Notes: generated from the sequence alone by a model not told the origin. 64,000 nucleotides of DNA from Corallococcus caeni (GCF_036245865.1 NZ_BTTW01000004.1:620001-684000); one strand, 5' to 3'. Shown: positions 53,079 to 62,899, counted from the stretch's first letter. Numbers and translations: made by a program.

Positions 53079-53927
53079 ATGCCGTCCCCCCGCTATGCAG
53101 ACCGCCATGGGTTGAAGCCGCTGGGGGCGGGCATCGGGCTGCGCCGAGACTTCTACGAAGCCTTGCCGCGCACGCCGCGCGCGCTGGACTGGGTGGAGAT
53201 CATCCCGGAGAACTTCCTCACGCTGGGCGGCCGCTCCCAGCGCGCCCTGGACGCGTGCCGCGAGCGCTGGACGCTGCTGCCGCACGGGGTGGGGCTCAAC
53301 ATCGGCGGGCCGGACGCGCTGGATGACGACTACGTCACCCGCCTGGCCGCGCTGGTGAAGCGCCTGGACGCGCCGTTCTTCTCAGACCACCTGTGCTACT
53401 CGCGCCTGGGCGGCGTGCACCTGCATGACCTGTTGCCGCTGCCGTTCACGGAGGCCGCGGTGGAGCACGTGGTGCCGCGCGTGCGCGAGGTGATGTCTCG
53501 CGTGGAGCGCCCCTTCCTCCTGGAGAACCCCAGCTACTACGCCGCCATGCCGGGCGGCACGCTGGGGGAGGCGGACTTCCTGCGCCAGGTGGTGGAGGCC
53601 GCGGACTGCGGCCTGCTGCTGGACGTGAACAACGTCTGGGTCAACGCGAGGAACCACGGCTACGACCCGCGCGCCTTCGTGGACGCGCTGCCCCTGGAGC
53701 GCGTGGTGCAGGTGCACCTGGCCGGCCACGACGTGGGGGAGACCGTCCTCATCGACACGCACGGCGACCGCGTCTGCGACGACGTGTGGGCGCTGTACCG
53801 CTACACCCTGGAGCGCACCGGCCCCGTGTCCACGCTGATTGAATGGGACCAGGCCATCCCGTCCCTGGACGCCGTGCTGGACGAGGCGGACCTGGCGCGC
53901 GGCGTGCTCGCGGAGGGTGCGCGATGA
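53079..53927 (+). CDS. DUF692 multinuclear non-haem iron oxidase (MNIO), peptide-modifying enzyme
   Basis: A 282-residue TIM-barrel enzyme of the MbnB/HvfB/BufB family that oxidises Cys in a precursor peptide using two or three irons. Likely ligands are visible in order: H69 (LPHGVGLN), H104 (FSDHLCY), E149 (LLENPSYY), D182 and N184 (LDVNNVWVN), H213 and H217 (VHLAGH), D226 and H228 (DTHGD) and E256 (IEWD). All are those expected for the family. ATG 53079 has AAGGAG 6 nt upstream. The stop overlaps the partner gene by ATGA. Confidence 0.93.
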   Translation: MPSPRYADRHGLKPLGAGIGLRRDFYEALPRTPRALDWVEIIPENFLTLGGRSQRALDACRERWTLLPHGVGLNIGGPDALDDDYVTRLAALVKRLDAPFFSDHLCYSRLGGVHLHDLLPLPFTEAAVEHVVPRVREVMSRVERPFLLENPSYYAAMPGGTLGEADFLRQVVEAADCGLLLDVNNVWVNARNHGYDPRAFVDALPLERVVQVHLAGHDVGETVLIDTHGDRVCDDVWALYRYTLERTGPVSTLIEWDQAIPSLDAVLDEADLARGVLAEGAR

Positions 53928-54652
53928 AACAGTCGCTGCGCCACTTCTTCGACAGCATGGATGCGTACCTCGCGGGCCCGCCGGGCGCGGAGGGCCTGCT
54001 CAAGCTGTCCGCGTCGCACCCCGGCTGGGACGTGGATCCGGAGCGCATGGCCCTCTATGGCCAGTTCGTGCGCGGCCACGTGCGCTCCACGCTGGAGAAG
54101 CTCTTCCCGCTGACGCGCAAGGCGGTGACGCCGGAGGCGTGGGACGCGCTGGTGGAGGGCTACACCCGCACGCGCCCCGCGCGGCACTACGAGCTCAACC
54201 GCCTGGGCGAGGGCTTCGCGCCCTTCGTCGCGGACGCCGCCGCCGCGAAGGGCCTGCCCCCGTTCCTGCCCCCGCTGGCGCGCTTCGAGTGGGCGGACTT
54301 CGCGGTGTTCGCCTCCGAGGAGGTCATCCCGGAGCCGGTGGAGCGGCTGACGCCCAACCCCACGCTCGCGGTGCTGGAGCAGCCCTACCAGCTCTGCGCG
54401 TTCGTGCGGGCCCGGGGCGCGGACGGCGCTCCCCTGGAAGGGGAGGAGCTGGCGCTGCTCTGGCGCCACCCGGAGCGGCTGGTGACCTTCTACATGGAGG
54501 CCACGCCGCCCGCGCTGCTGGTGCTCAAGATGGCGGTGGAGGGCCTGTCCGAAGAGGCCGTCGCCCAGGCCACCGGCATGGCGGCCCCGGACGTCCACGC
54601 GCAGGTGGTGCGCTTCGCGAGGGACGGGCTGGTGCTGCGCCCGGCGGAGTGA
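53924..54652 (+). CDS. DUF2063 partner protein (HvfC/BufC-like)
   Basis: A 242-residue protein. The N-terminal DUF2063 helical domain ([40 protein letters not shown]) is followed by the family's C-terminal part ([32 protein letters not shown]). These proteins bind the precursor leader and the MNIO enzyme, like a RiPP recognition element. Its start overlaps the MNIO stop by 4 nt, which strongly links the two functions. No HvfX/DoxX-type gene follows; the next gene is serC. Confidence 0.9.
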   Translation: MKQSLRHFFDSMDAYLAGPPGAEGLLKLSASHPGWDVDPERMALYGQFVRGHVRSTLEKLFPLTRKAVTPEAWDALVEGYTRTRPARHYELNRLGEGFAPFVADAAAAKGLPPFLPPLARFEWADFAVFASEEVIPEPVERLTPNPTLAVLEQPYQLCAFVRARGADGAPLEGEELALLWRHPERLVTFYMEATPPALLVLKMAVEGLSEEAVAQATGMAAPDVHAQVVRFARDGLVLRPAE

Positions 54653-54755
54653 CTTCCGTCAGGAGGCAGGCGGTCATGACGCTTCGCGCTGGCCTCCAGG
54701 GGCCGGTCGGGGGGAAGAATGGGGGGACGTCGTTTCCCACCGTGAGGTCCCCGTC

Positions 54756-55844
54756 ATGCGCGTCATCAACTTCAACGCCGGCCCCGCCGGTCTGCCCCTG
54801 CCGGCCCTCGAGCAGGCCCGGGATGAGCTGCTCGACTTCCATGGCACGGGCATGTCCGTCATGGAGCACAGCCACCGGGGCAAGGACTACGAGGGCGTCC
54901 ACGACGAGGCCGTCGCGCTCCTGACGGAGCTGCTGGGCATCCCCGCCACGCACCAGGTGCTGTTCCTCACCGGCGGCGCGTCCCAGCAGTTCGCGCAGGT
55001 GCCCATGAACTTCCTCACCCAGGGCGCCTCCGCCGACTACCTGATGACCGGGGTCTGGAGCGAGAAGGCCTTCGACGAGGCGAAGTACTTCGGCTCGCCG
55101 CGCGTCGCGGCCACCACCGTGCTGCCGGACAAGCGCTACCTGCGCGTGCCCAAGCAGGGAGAGCTCCAGCTCGACCCCCAGGCCGCCTATGTGCACCTGA
55201 CGAGCAACAACACCATCTTCGGCTCGCAATGGCACACCTTCCCGGACGTGGGCCGCGTGCCGCTGGTGGCGGACATGAGCTCGGACTTCCTCTGGAAGCC
55301 CACGGACGTGAGCCGCTTCGCGCTCATCTACGCGGGCGCGCAGAAGAACCTGGGCCCCTCCGGCGTCACGCTCATCATCGCCGCGAAGGACTTCATCGCG
55401 AAGGGGCGCAAGGACATCCCCAAGTACTTCCGCTACGCGACGCACGCGGAGAACAACTCGCTCTACAACACGCCCCCCACGCTGGCCATCTACCTGGTGC
55501 GCAACGTGCTCCAGTGGGCCAAGGGGCTGGGCGGCCTCCCCGCGCTGGAGCAGCGCAACCGCGAGAAGGCGGACACGCTGTACGGCGCCATCGACCGCAA
55601 CGCGGGCTTCTACCGGGCCCCGGTGGAGCGCGAGTCCCGTTCAGTGATGAACGTCGTCTTCCACCTCCCCACAGAGGAGCTGGATGCGGCCTTTGTCGCG
55701 GAGGCGAAGAAGGCCCACATGGTGGGGCTCAAGGGCCACCGCACGGCGGGCGGCATCCGCGTGTCGATGTACAACGCGGTTTCGCCGCAGGACGTCAAGA
55801 CGCTGACGTCCTTCATGGATCATTTCGTGAAGACGCACGGCTAG
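54756..55844 (+). CDS. serC: Phosphoserine aminotransferase
   Basis: A 362-residue PLP aminotransferase of serine synthesis (and pyridoxal synthesis in some bacteria). [20 protein letters not shown] is the family start. Conserved parts are [17 protein letters not shown], the PLP-lysine region [14 protein letters not shown] and the C-terminal [17 protein letters not shown]. The length matches E. coli SerC. ATG 54756 follows GTGAGGTCCCCGTC. Confidence 0.95.
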   Translation: MRVINFNAGPAGLPLPALEQARDELLDFHGTGMSVMEHSHRGKDYEGVHDEAVALLTELLGIPATHQVLFLTGGASQQFAQVPMNFLTQGASADYLMTGVWSEKAFDEAKYFGSPRVAATTVLPDKRYLRVPKQGELQLDPQAAYVHLTSNNTIFGSQWHTFPDVGRVPLVADMSSDFLWKPTDVSRFALIYAGAQKNLGPSGVTLIIAAKDFIAKGRKDIPKYFRYATHAENNSLYNTPPTLAIYLVRNVLQWAKGLGGLPALEQRNREKADTLYGAIDRNAGFYRAPVERESRSVMNVVFHLPTEELDAAFVAEAKKAHMVGLKGHRTAGGIRVSMYNAVSPQDVKTLTSFMDHFVKTHG

Positions 55845-55888
55845 GCTTGCGTCCAACATCGCGCAGAAACCACCCGGAGGGTTTTTCC

Positions 55889-56452
55889 ATGAAGAAGACG
55901 CTGACCGCCGTGCTGCTGTCGCTGACCCTCGCCGCGCCTGTCATGGCCAAGGACATCGCCGGCGTGAAGTACCCCGACACCGCCACCGTCAACGGCAAGG
56001 AGCTGAAGCTCAACGGCGTCGGCCTGCGCAAGAAGGCCATCTTCAAGGTCTACACGGTGGGCCTCTACGTGGAGACCCCCACGCAGGACGCCACCGCGCT
56101 GCTCAACGCGGATGAGATCAAGCGCGTGCGCATGTTCATGAAGCGCGACCTCAAGAAGGAGCAGATCACCGAGGCCATCGAGAACGGCTTCAAGAAGAAC
56201 GCCGGCGCGAACCTGCCCAAGCTCCAGGACCGGTTGAACGCCTTCAAGAACGCCATCCCCGCGGAGGTGAAGGAGGGCCAGGAACTCATCCTCACCTACG
56301 TCCCCGGCAAGGGCACCAACGTGCACACGAGCGACGGCAAGTCCATTGACGTGGAGGGCAAGGACTTCGCGGACGCGCTCTTCTCCGTGTGGCTGGGCAA
56401 GGACCCCGTGGACGACGGCCTCAAGGACGGGATGCTCGGCAAGGAAGACTGA
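55889..56452 (+). CDS. Exported chalcone isomerase-fold protein
   Basis: A 187-residue periplasmic protein (signal peptide MKKTLTAVLLSLTLAAPVMA). The core KDIAGVKYPDTATVNGKELKLNGVGLRKK (seen in parts), KVYTVGLYVETPTQDA, and LFSVWLGKDPVDDGLKDGMLG is characteristic of the chalcone isomerase-like domain. Bacterial members bind fatty acids rather than act on flavonoids, as far as is known. GGAGG stands 10 nt before ATG 55889. Confidence 0.85.
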   Translation: MKKTLTAVLLSLTLAAPVMAKDIAGVKYPDTATVNGKELKLNGVGLRKKAIFKVYTVGLYVETPTQDATALLNADEIKRVRMFMKRDLKKEQITEAIENGFKKNAGANLPKLQDRLNAFKNAIPAEVKEGQELILTYVPGKGTNVHTSDGKSIDVEGKDFADALFSVWLGKDPVDDGLKDGMLGKED

Positions 56453-56681
56453 CGCACCGCCTCCGCTGTAAGCCTTCACGCGCGCCCCGGGCGTGTCCCT
56501 TCTTCACACGGAGGGGCGCTCCCCGGGGCGTCGCTGTTTCGGGAGGACGCCATTGCTTCAATGGTGGACAGCGCGCGGCGCCCCTGTCACACGCCGGTGA
56601 GTTGACGCTGGAATGCCCTGTCGCATCCGGCGTTGATGCGCGCCGAATCGCATCCCACCCCTGTCCGTGCTGGAGAACGCT

Positions 56682-58823
56682 GTGAAGCGACTGGCCCTGT
56701 TCGCCGCCACCTGTGTCCTTGGCGCCGCCTGCAAGACGGCGGAGCCCACCCCCGAGCCGTCCCAGGCCTCCACCCCGGCCCCCGTGGCCACCGCCGCACC
56801 GTCCACGCCCGCCCCCGCGCCGGAGGCCTCCAACGTGCCCATGGCCGAGCGCCCCATGCCCCCGGGCCTGGACGCTGCGGTGATGGACCCTTCCGCGAAC
56901 CCCTGTGACGACTTCTACGCCTACGCCTGTGGCGGCTGGCTGAAGACCACGGAGATCCCCGCCGAGCGCGCGCGCTGGAGCCGCGGCTTCGAGACGGTGG
57001 CCGAGCGCAACCAGACCGTGCTGCGCGACATCCTCACCAAGGCCGCGGAGGGGCAGGGCGAGGGCACCCCGGAGGAGAAGAAGCTGGGGGACTACTACGG
57101 CGCCTGCATGGACGAGGCGAAGCTGGAGCAGTCGCTGCCCACGCTGCGCACCTACCTGGCGAAGCTCAACGGCCTGAAGAGCCCGCAGGCGGTGGCGCAG
57201 GCGGTGGCGTGGCTGCACGCGCGCAACGTGAACGCGCTGTTCCGGGTGACGTCGGATCAGGACCAGAAGGACGCCACGCAGGTCATCGCCGTGGTGGACG
57301 CGGGCGGCCTGGGCCTGCCGGACCGCGACTACTACCTCAAGCCGGACGTGAAGATGCGCGAGGCGCGCGCCGCCTACCAGGCGCACGTGCAGAAGGTGTT
57401 CGAGCTCTTGGGGGACGCGCCCTTCGTCGCCAGCCGCAAGGCCACGGGCATCGTCGCCATCGAGACGCGCCTGGCCAACGCGCGGCTGCCCAAGGACGAG
57501 ACGCGCGAGCCGGAGAAGGTCTACCACCGCCTGGAGCGCCAGGGCCTGAAGCAGCTGGCCCCCGCCTTCCAGTGGGACACGTACTTCGCGGAGGTGGGGC
57601 TGCCCGCCGGTGAAGCGCTCAACGTGACGCAGCCGAAGTTCTTCTCGGAGGTGTCCGGGCTGGTGCGTCAGCAGCGGCCCTCCGACATGGGGCCGTACCT
57701 CTCCTACCACCTGGTGAAGCACTCGCAGAACGCGCTGCCCAAGGCACTGCGCGACGAGTTCTTCCGCTTCGAGTCCACGGTGCTCACCGGCGCGAAGGCG
57801 GACCTGGCGCGCTGGAAGAAGTGCGTGGAGGCCACCGACGACGCGCTGCCGCACGCGCTGGCCAAGCCCTTCATCGCGCGCACCTTCGGCGCGGACGGCA
57901 AGGCCACCACGCTGGACATGGTCCAGCAGATTGAGCAGTCCTTCGAGCGCAACCTGGACACGCTCTCCTGGATGGACGCGCAGACGAAGGCCCAGGCGCT
58001 GGTGAAGGTGAAGAAGATCACCAACAAGATCGGCTACCCGGACCAGTGGCGCAGCTACGACGGGCTGACCGTGAAGCGCGACTCGTTCCTGGACAACCTG
58101 CTGGCGGCGGACGCGTTCGAGCAGGCGCGCCAGTTGCGCAAGGTGGGCCAGCCGGTGGACCGGCAGGAGTGGTTCATGTCGCCGCCCACGGTGAACGCCT
58201 ACTACAACGCGGCCACCAACGAGATCGTCTTCCCGGCGGGCATCCTCCAGCCGCCGTTCTTCGGGCGGGACGCGTCCGCGGCGGTGAACTTCGGCGCCAT
58301 GGGCATGGTGGTGGGCCACGAAATCACCCACGGCTTCGACGACGAGGGCCGCCAGTTCGACGCGGACGGCAACCTGCGCACGTGGTGGACCCCGGCGTCG
58401 GACAAGGCCTTCCGCGAGCGCGTGTCGTGCGTGAAGAACCAGTACGACCAGTACACGGCCGTGGACGACGTGAAGGTGAACGGCAAGCTCACCCTGGGGG
58501 AGAACGTCGCGGACCTGGGCGGGCTCAAGCTGGCGTACGCGGCCATGGAGGCGTACCTGGCGAAGCACCCGGACCAGGCGGCGAAGGCGAATTCGTACCG
58601 GTTCACCCCGGGGCAGCAGTTCTTCCTCGCGCACGCGCAATCGTGGTGCTCGAAGATTCGTAATGAGGCTGCGCGGCAGCGGGCGCTGACGGATTCGCAC
58701 TCGCCGGCGTTCCTGCGCGTGATGGGGCCGGACGTGAACCTGCCGCAGTTCCAGCAGGCCTTCTCCTGCCCCGCGGGGGCGAAGATGGTGGCCCCGGCTG
58801 CGAACCGCTGTGAGGTCTGGTAG
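56682..58823 (+). CDS. M13 (neprilysin-like) metallopeptidase lipoprotein
   Basis: A 713-residue exported oligopeptidase. The signal peptide ends in LGAAC, a lipobox-like Cys, followed by a Pro/Ala/Thr linker and the M13 entry NPCDDFYAYACGGWL. The catalytic zinc site is GHEITHGFDDEG with the third ligand in LGENVADLGGL, and NAYYN is the substrate-binding Asn-Ala-Tyr motif. The C-terminal NRCEVW matches the family end. GTG 56682 is preferred (GGAG 6 nt before) over GTG 56667. Confidence 0.93.
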   Translation: MKRLALFAATCVLGAACKTAEPTPEPSQASTPAPVATAAPSTPAPAPEASNVPMAERPMPPGLDAAVMDPSANPCDDFYAYACGGWLKTTEIPAERARWSRGFETVAERNQTVLRDILTKAAEGQGEGTPEEKKLGDYYGACMDEAKLEQSLPTLRTYLAKLNGLKSPQAVAQAVAWLHARNVNALFRVTSDQDQKDATQVIAVVDAGGLGLPDRDYYLKPDVKMREARAAYQAHVQKVFELLGDAPFVASRKATGIVAIETRLANARLPKDETREPEKVYHRLERQGLKQLAPAFQWDTYFAEVGLPAGEALNVTQPKFFSEVSGLVRQQRPSDMGPYLSYHLVKHSQNALPKALRDEFFRFESTVLTGAKADLARWKKCVEATDDALPHALAKPFIARTFGADGKATTLDMVQQIEQSFERNLDTLSWMDAQTKAQALVKVKKITNKIGYPDQWRSYDGLTVKRDSFLDNLLAADAFEQARQLRKVGQPVDRQEWFMSPPTVNAYYNAATNEIVFPAGILQPPFFGRDASAAVNFGAMGMVVGHEITHGFDDEGRQFDADGNLRTWWTPASDKAFRERVSCVKNQYDQYTAVDDVKVNGKLTLGENVADLGGLKLAYAAMEAYLAKHPDQAAKANSYRFTPGQQFFLAHAQSWCSKIRNEAARQRALTDSHSPAFLRVMGPDVNLPQFQQAFSCPAGAKMVAPAANRCEVW

Positions 58824-58853
58824 GCCTTCGGGCACTACCTGGAGGAGGACGTC

Positions 58854-59102
58854 ATGGGAATCTGCTCGTGGCTGGTGTTGGGCGGTATCGCGGGCTGGCT
58901 GGCCAGCATCATCAAGGGCACCAACGCCCGGATGGGGATGTTCGCCAACATCGTCGCCGGCATCGTCGGCGCGATGGTGGGCGGCTGGGTGTTCAGCTTC
59001 TTCGGCGGCAGCGGCGTGACGGGCTTCAACCTGTACTCGCTGCTGGTGGCCACGGTGGGCGCCGTCATCCTGCTGTCGCTGCTACAGATCATCCGCAAAT
59101 AG
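58854..59102 (+). CDS. GlsB/YeaQ/YmgE family small membrane protein
   Basis: An 82-residue protein with three hydrophobic helices: LVLGGIAGWLASIIKG, MGMFANIVAGIVGAMVGGWV and LLVATVGAVILLSLLQII. This is the transglycosylase-associated family, induced by stress in many bacteria. The function is not settled. It follows the M13 gene by 30 nt with GGAGGAGG upstream. Confidence 0.9.
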   Translation: MGICSWLVLGGIAGWLASIIKGTNARMGMFANIVAGIVGAMVGGWVFSFFGGSGVTGFNLYSLLVATVGAVILLSLLQIIRK

Positions 59103-59121
59103 GGCCCTCCCGCGTCGCTGC

Positions 59122-60156
59122 CTAGAAGAGCGACAGCTGGGGGGAGTTGGAGGGCCGCGCGGGGCGCCGGAAGGTGTCCGGCGCGGCCTCCGTGACGGAG
59201 GAGGCGCGCATGCCCACCTTACGCGCCGCCGTCGCGAAGAGCTGGTGGATGGTCTGCGCGTAGAGCCCTTCGCCGCGCATGCGGTGCTTGAAGCGGCTGT
59301 CGGTGAGCTCCCCGCCGCGCGTCTCTCGGATGCGGTGCAGCACCCGCTCCGCTCTCAGGGGCAGCTTCGCGCGCAGGCGCTCCTCGAACACGGCTTGCAC
59401 GGGGCCGGGCAGCCGCAGGAGCGTGTAGTGCGCGCGCGTGGCGCCGGCCTCGCGAGCGGAGGCGAGCACCCGCGCGATGTCCTCGTCGTTGAGGCCGGGG
59501 ATGATGGGGGCCACGGACACGGCCACGTCGATGCCGGCCTCCGTGAGCTTGCGGATGGTGGCCAGGCGCCGCTTCGGCGTGGCGACGAGCGGCTCCATGG
59601 CGCGCGCCAGCTCCTCGTTGTGGAAGGGGAGGCTGATGCTGACGAAGAGCCGCGTCTCGGCCGCGAGCCGCTGGAGCACGTCCAGGTCGCGTTCAATCAG
59701 CACACCCTTGGTGACGATGCCCACGGGGTTGCGGTACTCGGCGCAGACCTCCAGGCACTGGCGGGTGAGCCGAAGCGAGGCTTCCAGCGGCTGGTAGCAG
59801 TCGGTGACGCCGCTGAAGACGACCGTCTCGCCCTTCCACGACGGACGGTCGAAGGCCTCGCGCAAGAGCTCCGGGGCGTTGGGTTTGACGACGAGGCGGG
59901 TCTCGAAGTCGGTGCCAGCGCCGAAGTCCAGGTACTGGTGCGTGGGGCGCGCGTAGCAGTAGGCGCAGGCGTGGAGGCAGCCCCGGTACGGGTTGACGCT
60001 CCAGGAGAAGCACACGTCGGGGCTGTCGTTGCTCGCGATGATGGAGCGGCTGTGGTCCTCCCAGACTTCCAGGCGCGCGGGGGGAATCTCGTCCAGGTAC
60101 TCCACCGCGGTGCTCGCCCAGGGGTTGGGCGGATTGTCGACAGGACGGGCCTTCAC
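59122..60156 (-). CDS. SplB-like (PA0069 family) radical SAM protein
   Basis: A 344-residue radical SAM enzyme. The cluster motif is CLHACAYCYAR (C-x3-C-x2-C), preceded by FSWSVNPYRG, followed by ETVVFSGVTDCYQPLE and IVTKGVLIERDLDVLQRL, as in the family called PA0069 and distantly in spore photoproduct lyase. The substrate is unknown. Its start region is divergent from the gene at 60244. Confidence 0.88.
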   Translation of the reverse strand: MKARPVDNPPNPWASTAVEYLDEIPPARLEVWEDHSRSIIASNDSPDVCFSWSVNPYRGCLHACAYCYARPTHQYLDFGAGTDFETRLVVKPNAPELLREAFDRPSWKGETVVFSGVTDCYQPLEASLRLTRQCLEVCAEYRNPVGIVTKGVLIERDLDVLQRLAAETRLFVSISLPFHNEELARAMEPLVATPKRRLATIRKLTEAGIDVAVSVAPIIPGLNDEDIARVLASAREAGATRAHYTLLRLPGPVQAVFEERLRAKLPLRAERVLHRIRETRGGELTDSRFKHRMRGEGLYAQTIHQLFATAARKVGMRASSVTEAAPDTFRRPARPSNSPQLSLF

Positions 60157-60243
60157 CGGACCAGGGTGATGCTGAAATTTCGTTCAGTCAAGACCTCCGC
60201 TTGTGCCTTTACAGCCTCGGGTCCGCGACCAAAGCTGGCTTGA

Positions 60244-61665
60244 ATGGCGAACTACACGGTCAAGCTCTCCAAGGCGCCCAAGGGTCATGCGATTCCGCCG
60301 CTGCTCGCGGAGGTCGGCGCCTGGGTTGGCAAGCAGTCCCATGGAACGCTGGGCTGGTTCGATGCGCTCGAAGCCGAGCCCATTCCGAAGGAGTGGCTCC
60401 CCGAGGAGGCGGAGCGGCTTCGCCGTGACGCCTTCGCGTTCCTCCATCTCCCGGATGGTTCGCTGCTCGCGCTCGTGAACCCCGGGGCCGGCGCTCCGTG
60501 GGCGGTGGCGTTGCTCGGTTCGGAGGGCGAGGCGCGCACGGTCGCGAACAGCCTCGAGGAGTTCCTGATGCTGTGGTCCAAGGGCGAGACGGAACTCGAC
60601 GACCTCGACGACGAAGAGGGGGCCTCCGAGCGGAAGGCGCTGGCCGCGTGGCTGAAGGCGAAGAAGGTCAAGGCTCCGAAGGCGAAGGACTTCGACTTCG
60701 CGGCCTGGCTGGACGGGGACGCCGTGCCCGCGTCCACGCAACTCGCGGCGGTCCACACGTTCAAGCCGACCGAGGTGATGAAGAAGCTCGGCCCGAAGAC
60801 GCAGCGGCTGGCGTCGGTCCTCGGGCGGCGCGCGGACGACCCCGACGTCATTGCCTACGTGACCGAAGCGCTGGGCAAGAAGGTGCCCGCGTCCACGAGT
60901 GAGAACACTGATTCGGTGAACGTCGAGGCAGCGAAGCACGGCGTCGAAATCGTCTTCTCCCACGACATCCTGAACGACGCCTTCCCGCCCATCCCGAAGA
61001 CCGCGAAGACGTTCATCCCCTACGTCGCCTCCGCGTGGGTGAGGTCGAAGACGGGCGAGGACGTCCTCGGCGTCCCGTGGAAGGTGAAGACGGAGGCGGA
61101 GATCGCAAAGCTGCTCGGCCCGCCCTCCGGCCGCCGCGCCAGCTTCATGGACGAGGACGCGCTCACCGTCACCTGGTGGGAGTTCGCGCTCGATACCGCG
61201 GGGCAGGTCTGGCTCGAGCTGGAGTTCGACGAGTCGCTCTCCGTCACCCTCGCCGTGAAGGGCGCAGGCGAGCTCGAGCGGCATCCCGACCTCACGACCG
61301 GACTCTTCATCGGCTATGCCGCGACGCGGGGACTGCTCGACGGCTCGCGCTTCCCGGCGCACCGCGCGTTGCTCGAGGCGGTCGTGGCACGCAAGGCGAA
61401 GGGCTCGGAGTTCGTGAAGCAGGCGCTTCCGCGCGGCCTCTGGGACGACCATCTGCGCGATGCGCCGGGCCTCCGTCTGATGGCGTATCGGTGGTTCCAC
61501 AACATGAACGGGCTGTGGATCACCACCGACCTCAAGAAGACGTTCGGAAAGCGCGCGGGAGCGTTCGGCCATGACGCGCCGAAGCTCGATGACGACACCT
61601 GGGACGCCGTCGACAAGGCGGCTCCGCTCCTCGACCAGCGCTTCGCGAAGTGGATCGCGAAGTAG
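60244..61665 (+). CDS. Uncharacterised 473-residue protein
   Basis: A 473-residue soluble protein that I do not recognise. It starts MANYTVKLSKAPKGHAIPPLL and has an N-terminal alpha/beta part of about 110 residues, then a Lys/Ala-rich helix with an acidic stretch (LDDLDDEEGASERKALAAWL) and a long second domain with WWEFALDTAGQVWLELEF. Third positions include more A and T than its neighbours, a mild codon-use difference that might indicate later acquisition. No signal peptide or membrane segment. Confidence 0.6.
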   Translation: MANYTVKLSKAPKGHAIPPLLAEVGAWVGKQSHGTLGWFDALEAEPIPKEWLPEEAERLRRDAFAFLHLPDGSLLALVNPGAGAPWAVALLGSEGEARTVANSLEEFLMLWSKGETELDDLDDEEGASERKALAAWLKAKKVKAPKAKDFDFAAWLDGDAVPASTQLAAVHTFKPTEVMKKLGPKTQRLASVLGRRADDPDVIAYVTEALGKKVPASTSENTDSVNVEAAKHGVEIVFSHDILNDAFPPIPKTAKTFIPYVASAWVRSKTGEDVLGVPWKVKTEAEIAKLLGPPSGRRASFMDEDALTVTWWEFALDTAGQVWLELEFDESLSVTLAVKGAGELERHPDLTTGLFIGYAATRGLLDGSRFPAHRALLEAVVARKAKGSEFVKQALPRGLWDDHLRDAPGLRLMAYRWFHNMNGLWITTDLKKTFGKRAGAFGHDAPKLDDDTWDAVDKAAPLLDQRFAKWIAK

Positions 61666-61682
61666 CCGCGCGGTCTGAGAAC

Positions 61683-62795
61683 TCAGAGCGTGGTGTTCGC
61701 ACCGGTGCCAGGGACTCCGGGCCCCGCGGGCAAGGGCAGTCGCTCCGGCGCCAGGTGGTGGCGCTGTTTGAAGTGCTGCCATTGCTGGAGCAGGGGCAGG
61801 GCGTCCGTCGCATCGCCATGGGCGCGCAGCAGCGGATCCTGGGTCTGCTCGGACCGGGCCTCGGGCTTTTCTCCGTAGCGCTCGCGCAGCAGGTCGAACG
61901 CGCTGAGGGCCCAATACGGTGGGCGCTCCTCGGCGAGGACGGTCTCCAGGACACGTGCCGCCGTGTCATCCACGTCTGCGCTGATGTGACCGTGGAGCAC
62001 CGTCAGCATCATGACCGACGTGCGGTCCAGGGACGGCGCGGTCACGAACGCGCGGGCCAGTTGCTCCCGATGCGCGGGGAACAGGTGCGGTGGGGCATGG
62101 CTCCTGGGGTCGTAGAACCAGAGGTCCGCATCGGACGCGGGCACCAAGCCGTACAAGCCATCCCACCGTGTCGCGGGATGCTCGGCCGCGAGCACCTGCC
62201 AGTCCGTGAGCGCTGCCTGCACTCCTGCCTCCCCGCGGCCCGCGGCTCGCGCCACGATGGCTTGCTCCTGCGTCACCCGGAAGCGGGTCACCGCTCGCCG
62301 GTAGGCCGCGAGTTCGTCATCGCTCTCCGGGTAGCGCGTCCCGTACGACAGCGCGACGGTCCGCCAGAGCCCACCTTCTCGCTTGAGGAACGCAATGACC
62401 GCCTGGCCGGGCTCGTAATGGGGAGGTGCCGGGCAGAGGTAGCTTCCGTTGAAGTACACCTTGAGCTGCTCGTCCGGGCGCGCCTGCCCGCGCCACACCT
62501 CGCGAACGCGCAGGTACGCGACCTCACTGTCATCCCACCGGTCGCGCTCCCGCTTCTCCTCGGGCGACTTCGGCGGAAGCAGGTCCATGACCTTCTCCAC
62601 GTCCGCCCACACCACGAGCTCCGCCGTCTCCGTCAGCTCCCAGAGCGTCCACGGCGCGATGGGGAAGGCCTCCGCGCGGGGGAGGGGGAGGAGCACCCCG
62701 GCCAGCACCAGCGTCAGGAGCAGCCCGGCCCACGGACGAGGGCGGGCGATGCGACGACGTGTGCCACGGCGGGACCACGCTTCTGCCTCACGCAT
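61683..62795 (-). CDS. Uncharacterised exported protein
   Basis: A 370-residue protein with a basic N-terminus and a hydrophobic segment (AGLLLTLVLAGVLLPLPRAEA), probably a signal peptide. The first domain (ELVVWADVEKVMDLLP, VAYLRVREVWRGQARPDEQL, VYFNGSYLCPAPP, GQAVIAFLKREGGLWR) has the pattern of small beta domains that lie after signal peptides in several myxobacterial proteins, similar in style to the 18682 lipoprotein. GAGGAG precedes ATG 62795. It starts after the tRNA-Gly terminator, so it has its own promoter. Confidence 0.6.
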   Translation of the reverse strand: MREAEAWSRRGTRRRIARPRPWAGLLLTLVLAGVLLPLPRAEAFPIAPWTLWELTETAELVVWADVEKVMDLLPPKSPEEKRERDRWDDSEVAYLRVREVWRGQARPDEQLKVYFNGSYLCPAPPHYEPGQAVIAFLKREGGLWRTVALSYGTRYPESDDELAAYRRAVTRFRVTQEQAIVARAAGRGEAGVQAALTDWQVLAAEHPATRWDGLYGLVPASDADLWFYDPRSHAPPHLFPAHREQLARAFVTAPSLDRTSVMMLTVLHGHISADVDDTAARVLETVLAEERPPYWALSAFDLLRERYGEKPEARSEQTQDPLLRAHGDATDALPLLQQWQHFKQRHHLAPERLPLPAGPGVPGTGANTTL

Positions 62796-62855
62796 GGGGC
62801 TCCTCTCGCTTGACCCGGAGAGTCTTCCAGAATCGCAGGGCCCCGGAAACACGAA

Positions 62856-62886
62856 GGCCGCTGGTTCCGGGAAGGAACCAGCGGCC
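62856..62886 (-). terminator. Terminator of tRNA-Gly
   Basis: GGCCGCTGGTTCC (62856-62868) and GGAACCAGCGGCC (62874-62886) make a perfect 13-bp stem with a 5-nt loop, 13 nt after the tRNA. On the minus strand it is followed by TTCGTGTTTCC. Confidence 0.85.
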
Positions 62887-62899
62887 TGTGTCTCTTCAG

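Noticed and set aside
56421-58835. An 804-codon open frame on the minus strand
   Set aside because: Antisense to the M13 peptidase, which has all catalytic motifs; no protein-like features on the minus strand.
60172-60187. CTGAA-n6-TTCAG inverted repeat between divergent genes
   Set aside because: Only 5-bp arms and no good promoter boxes around it; too weak to call an operator.
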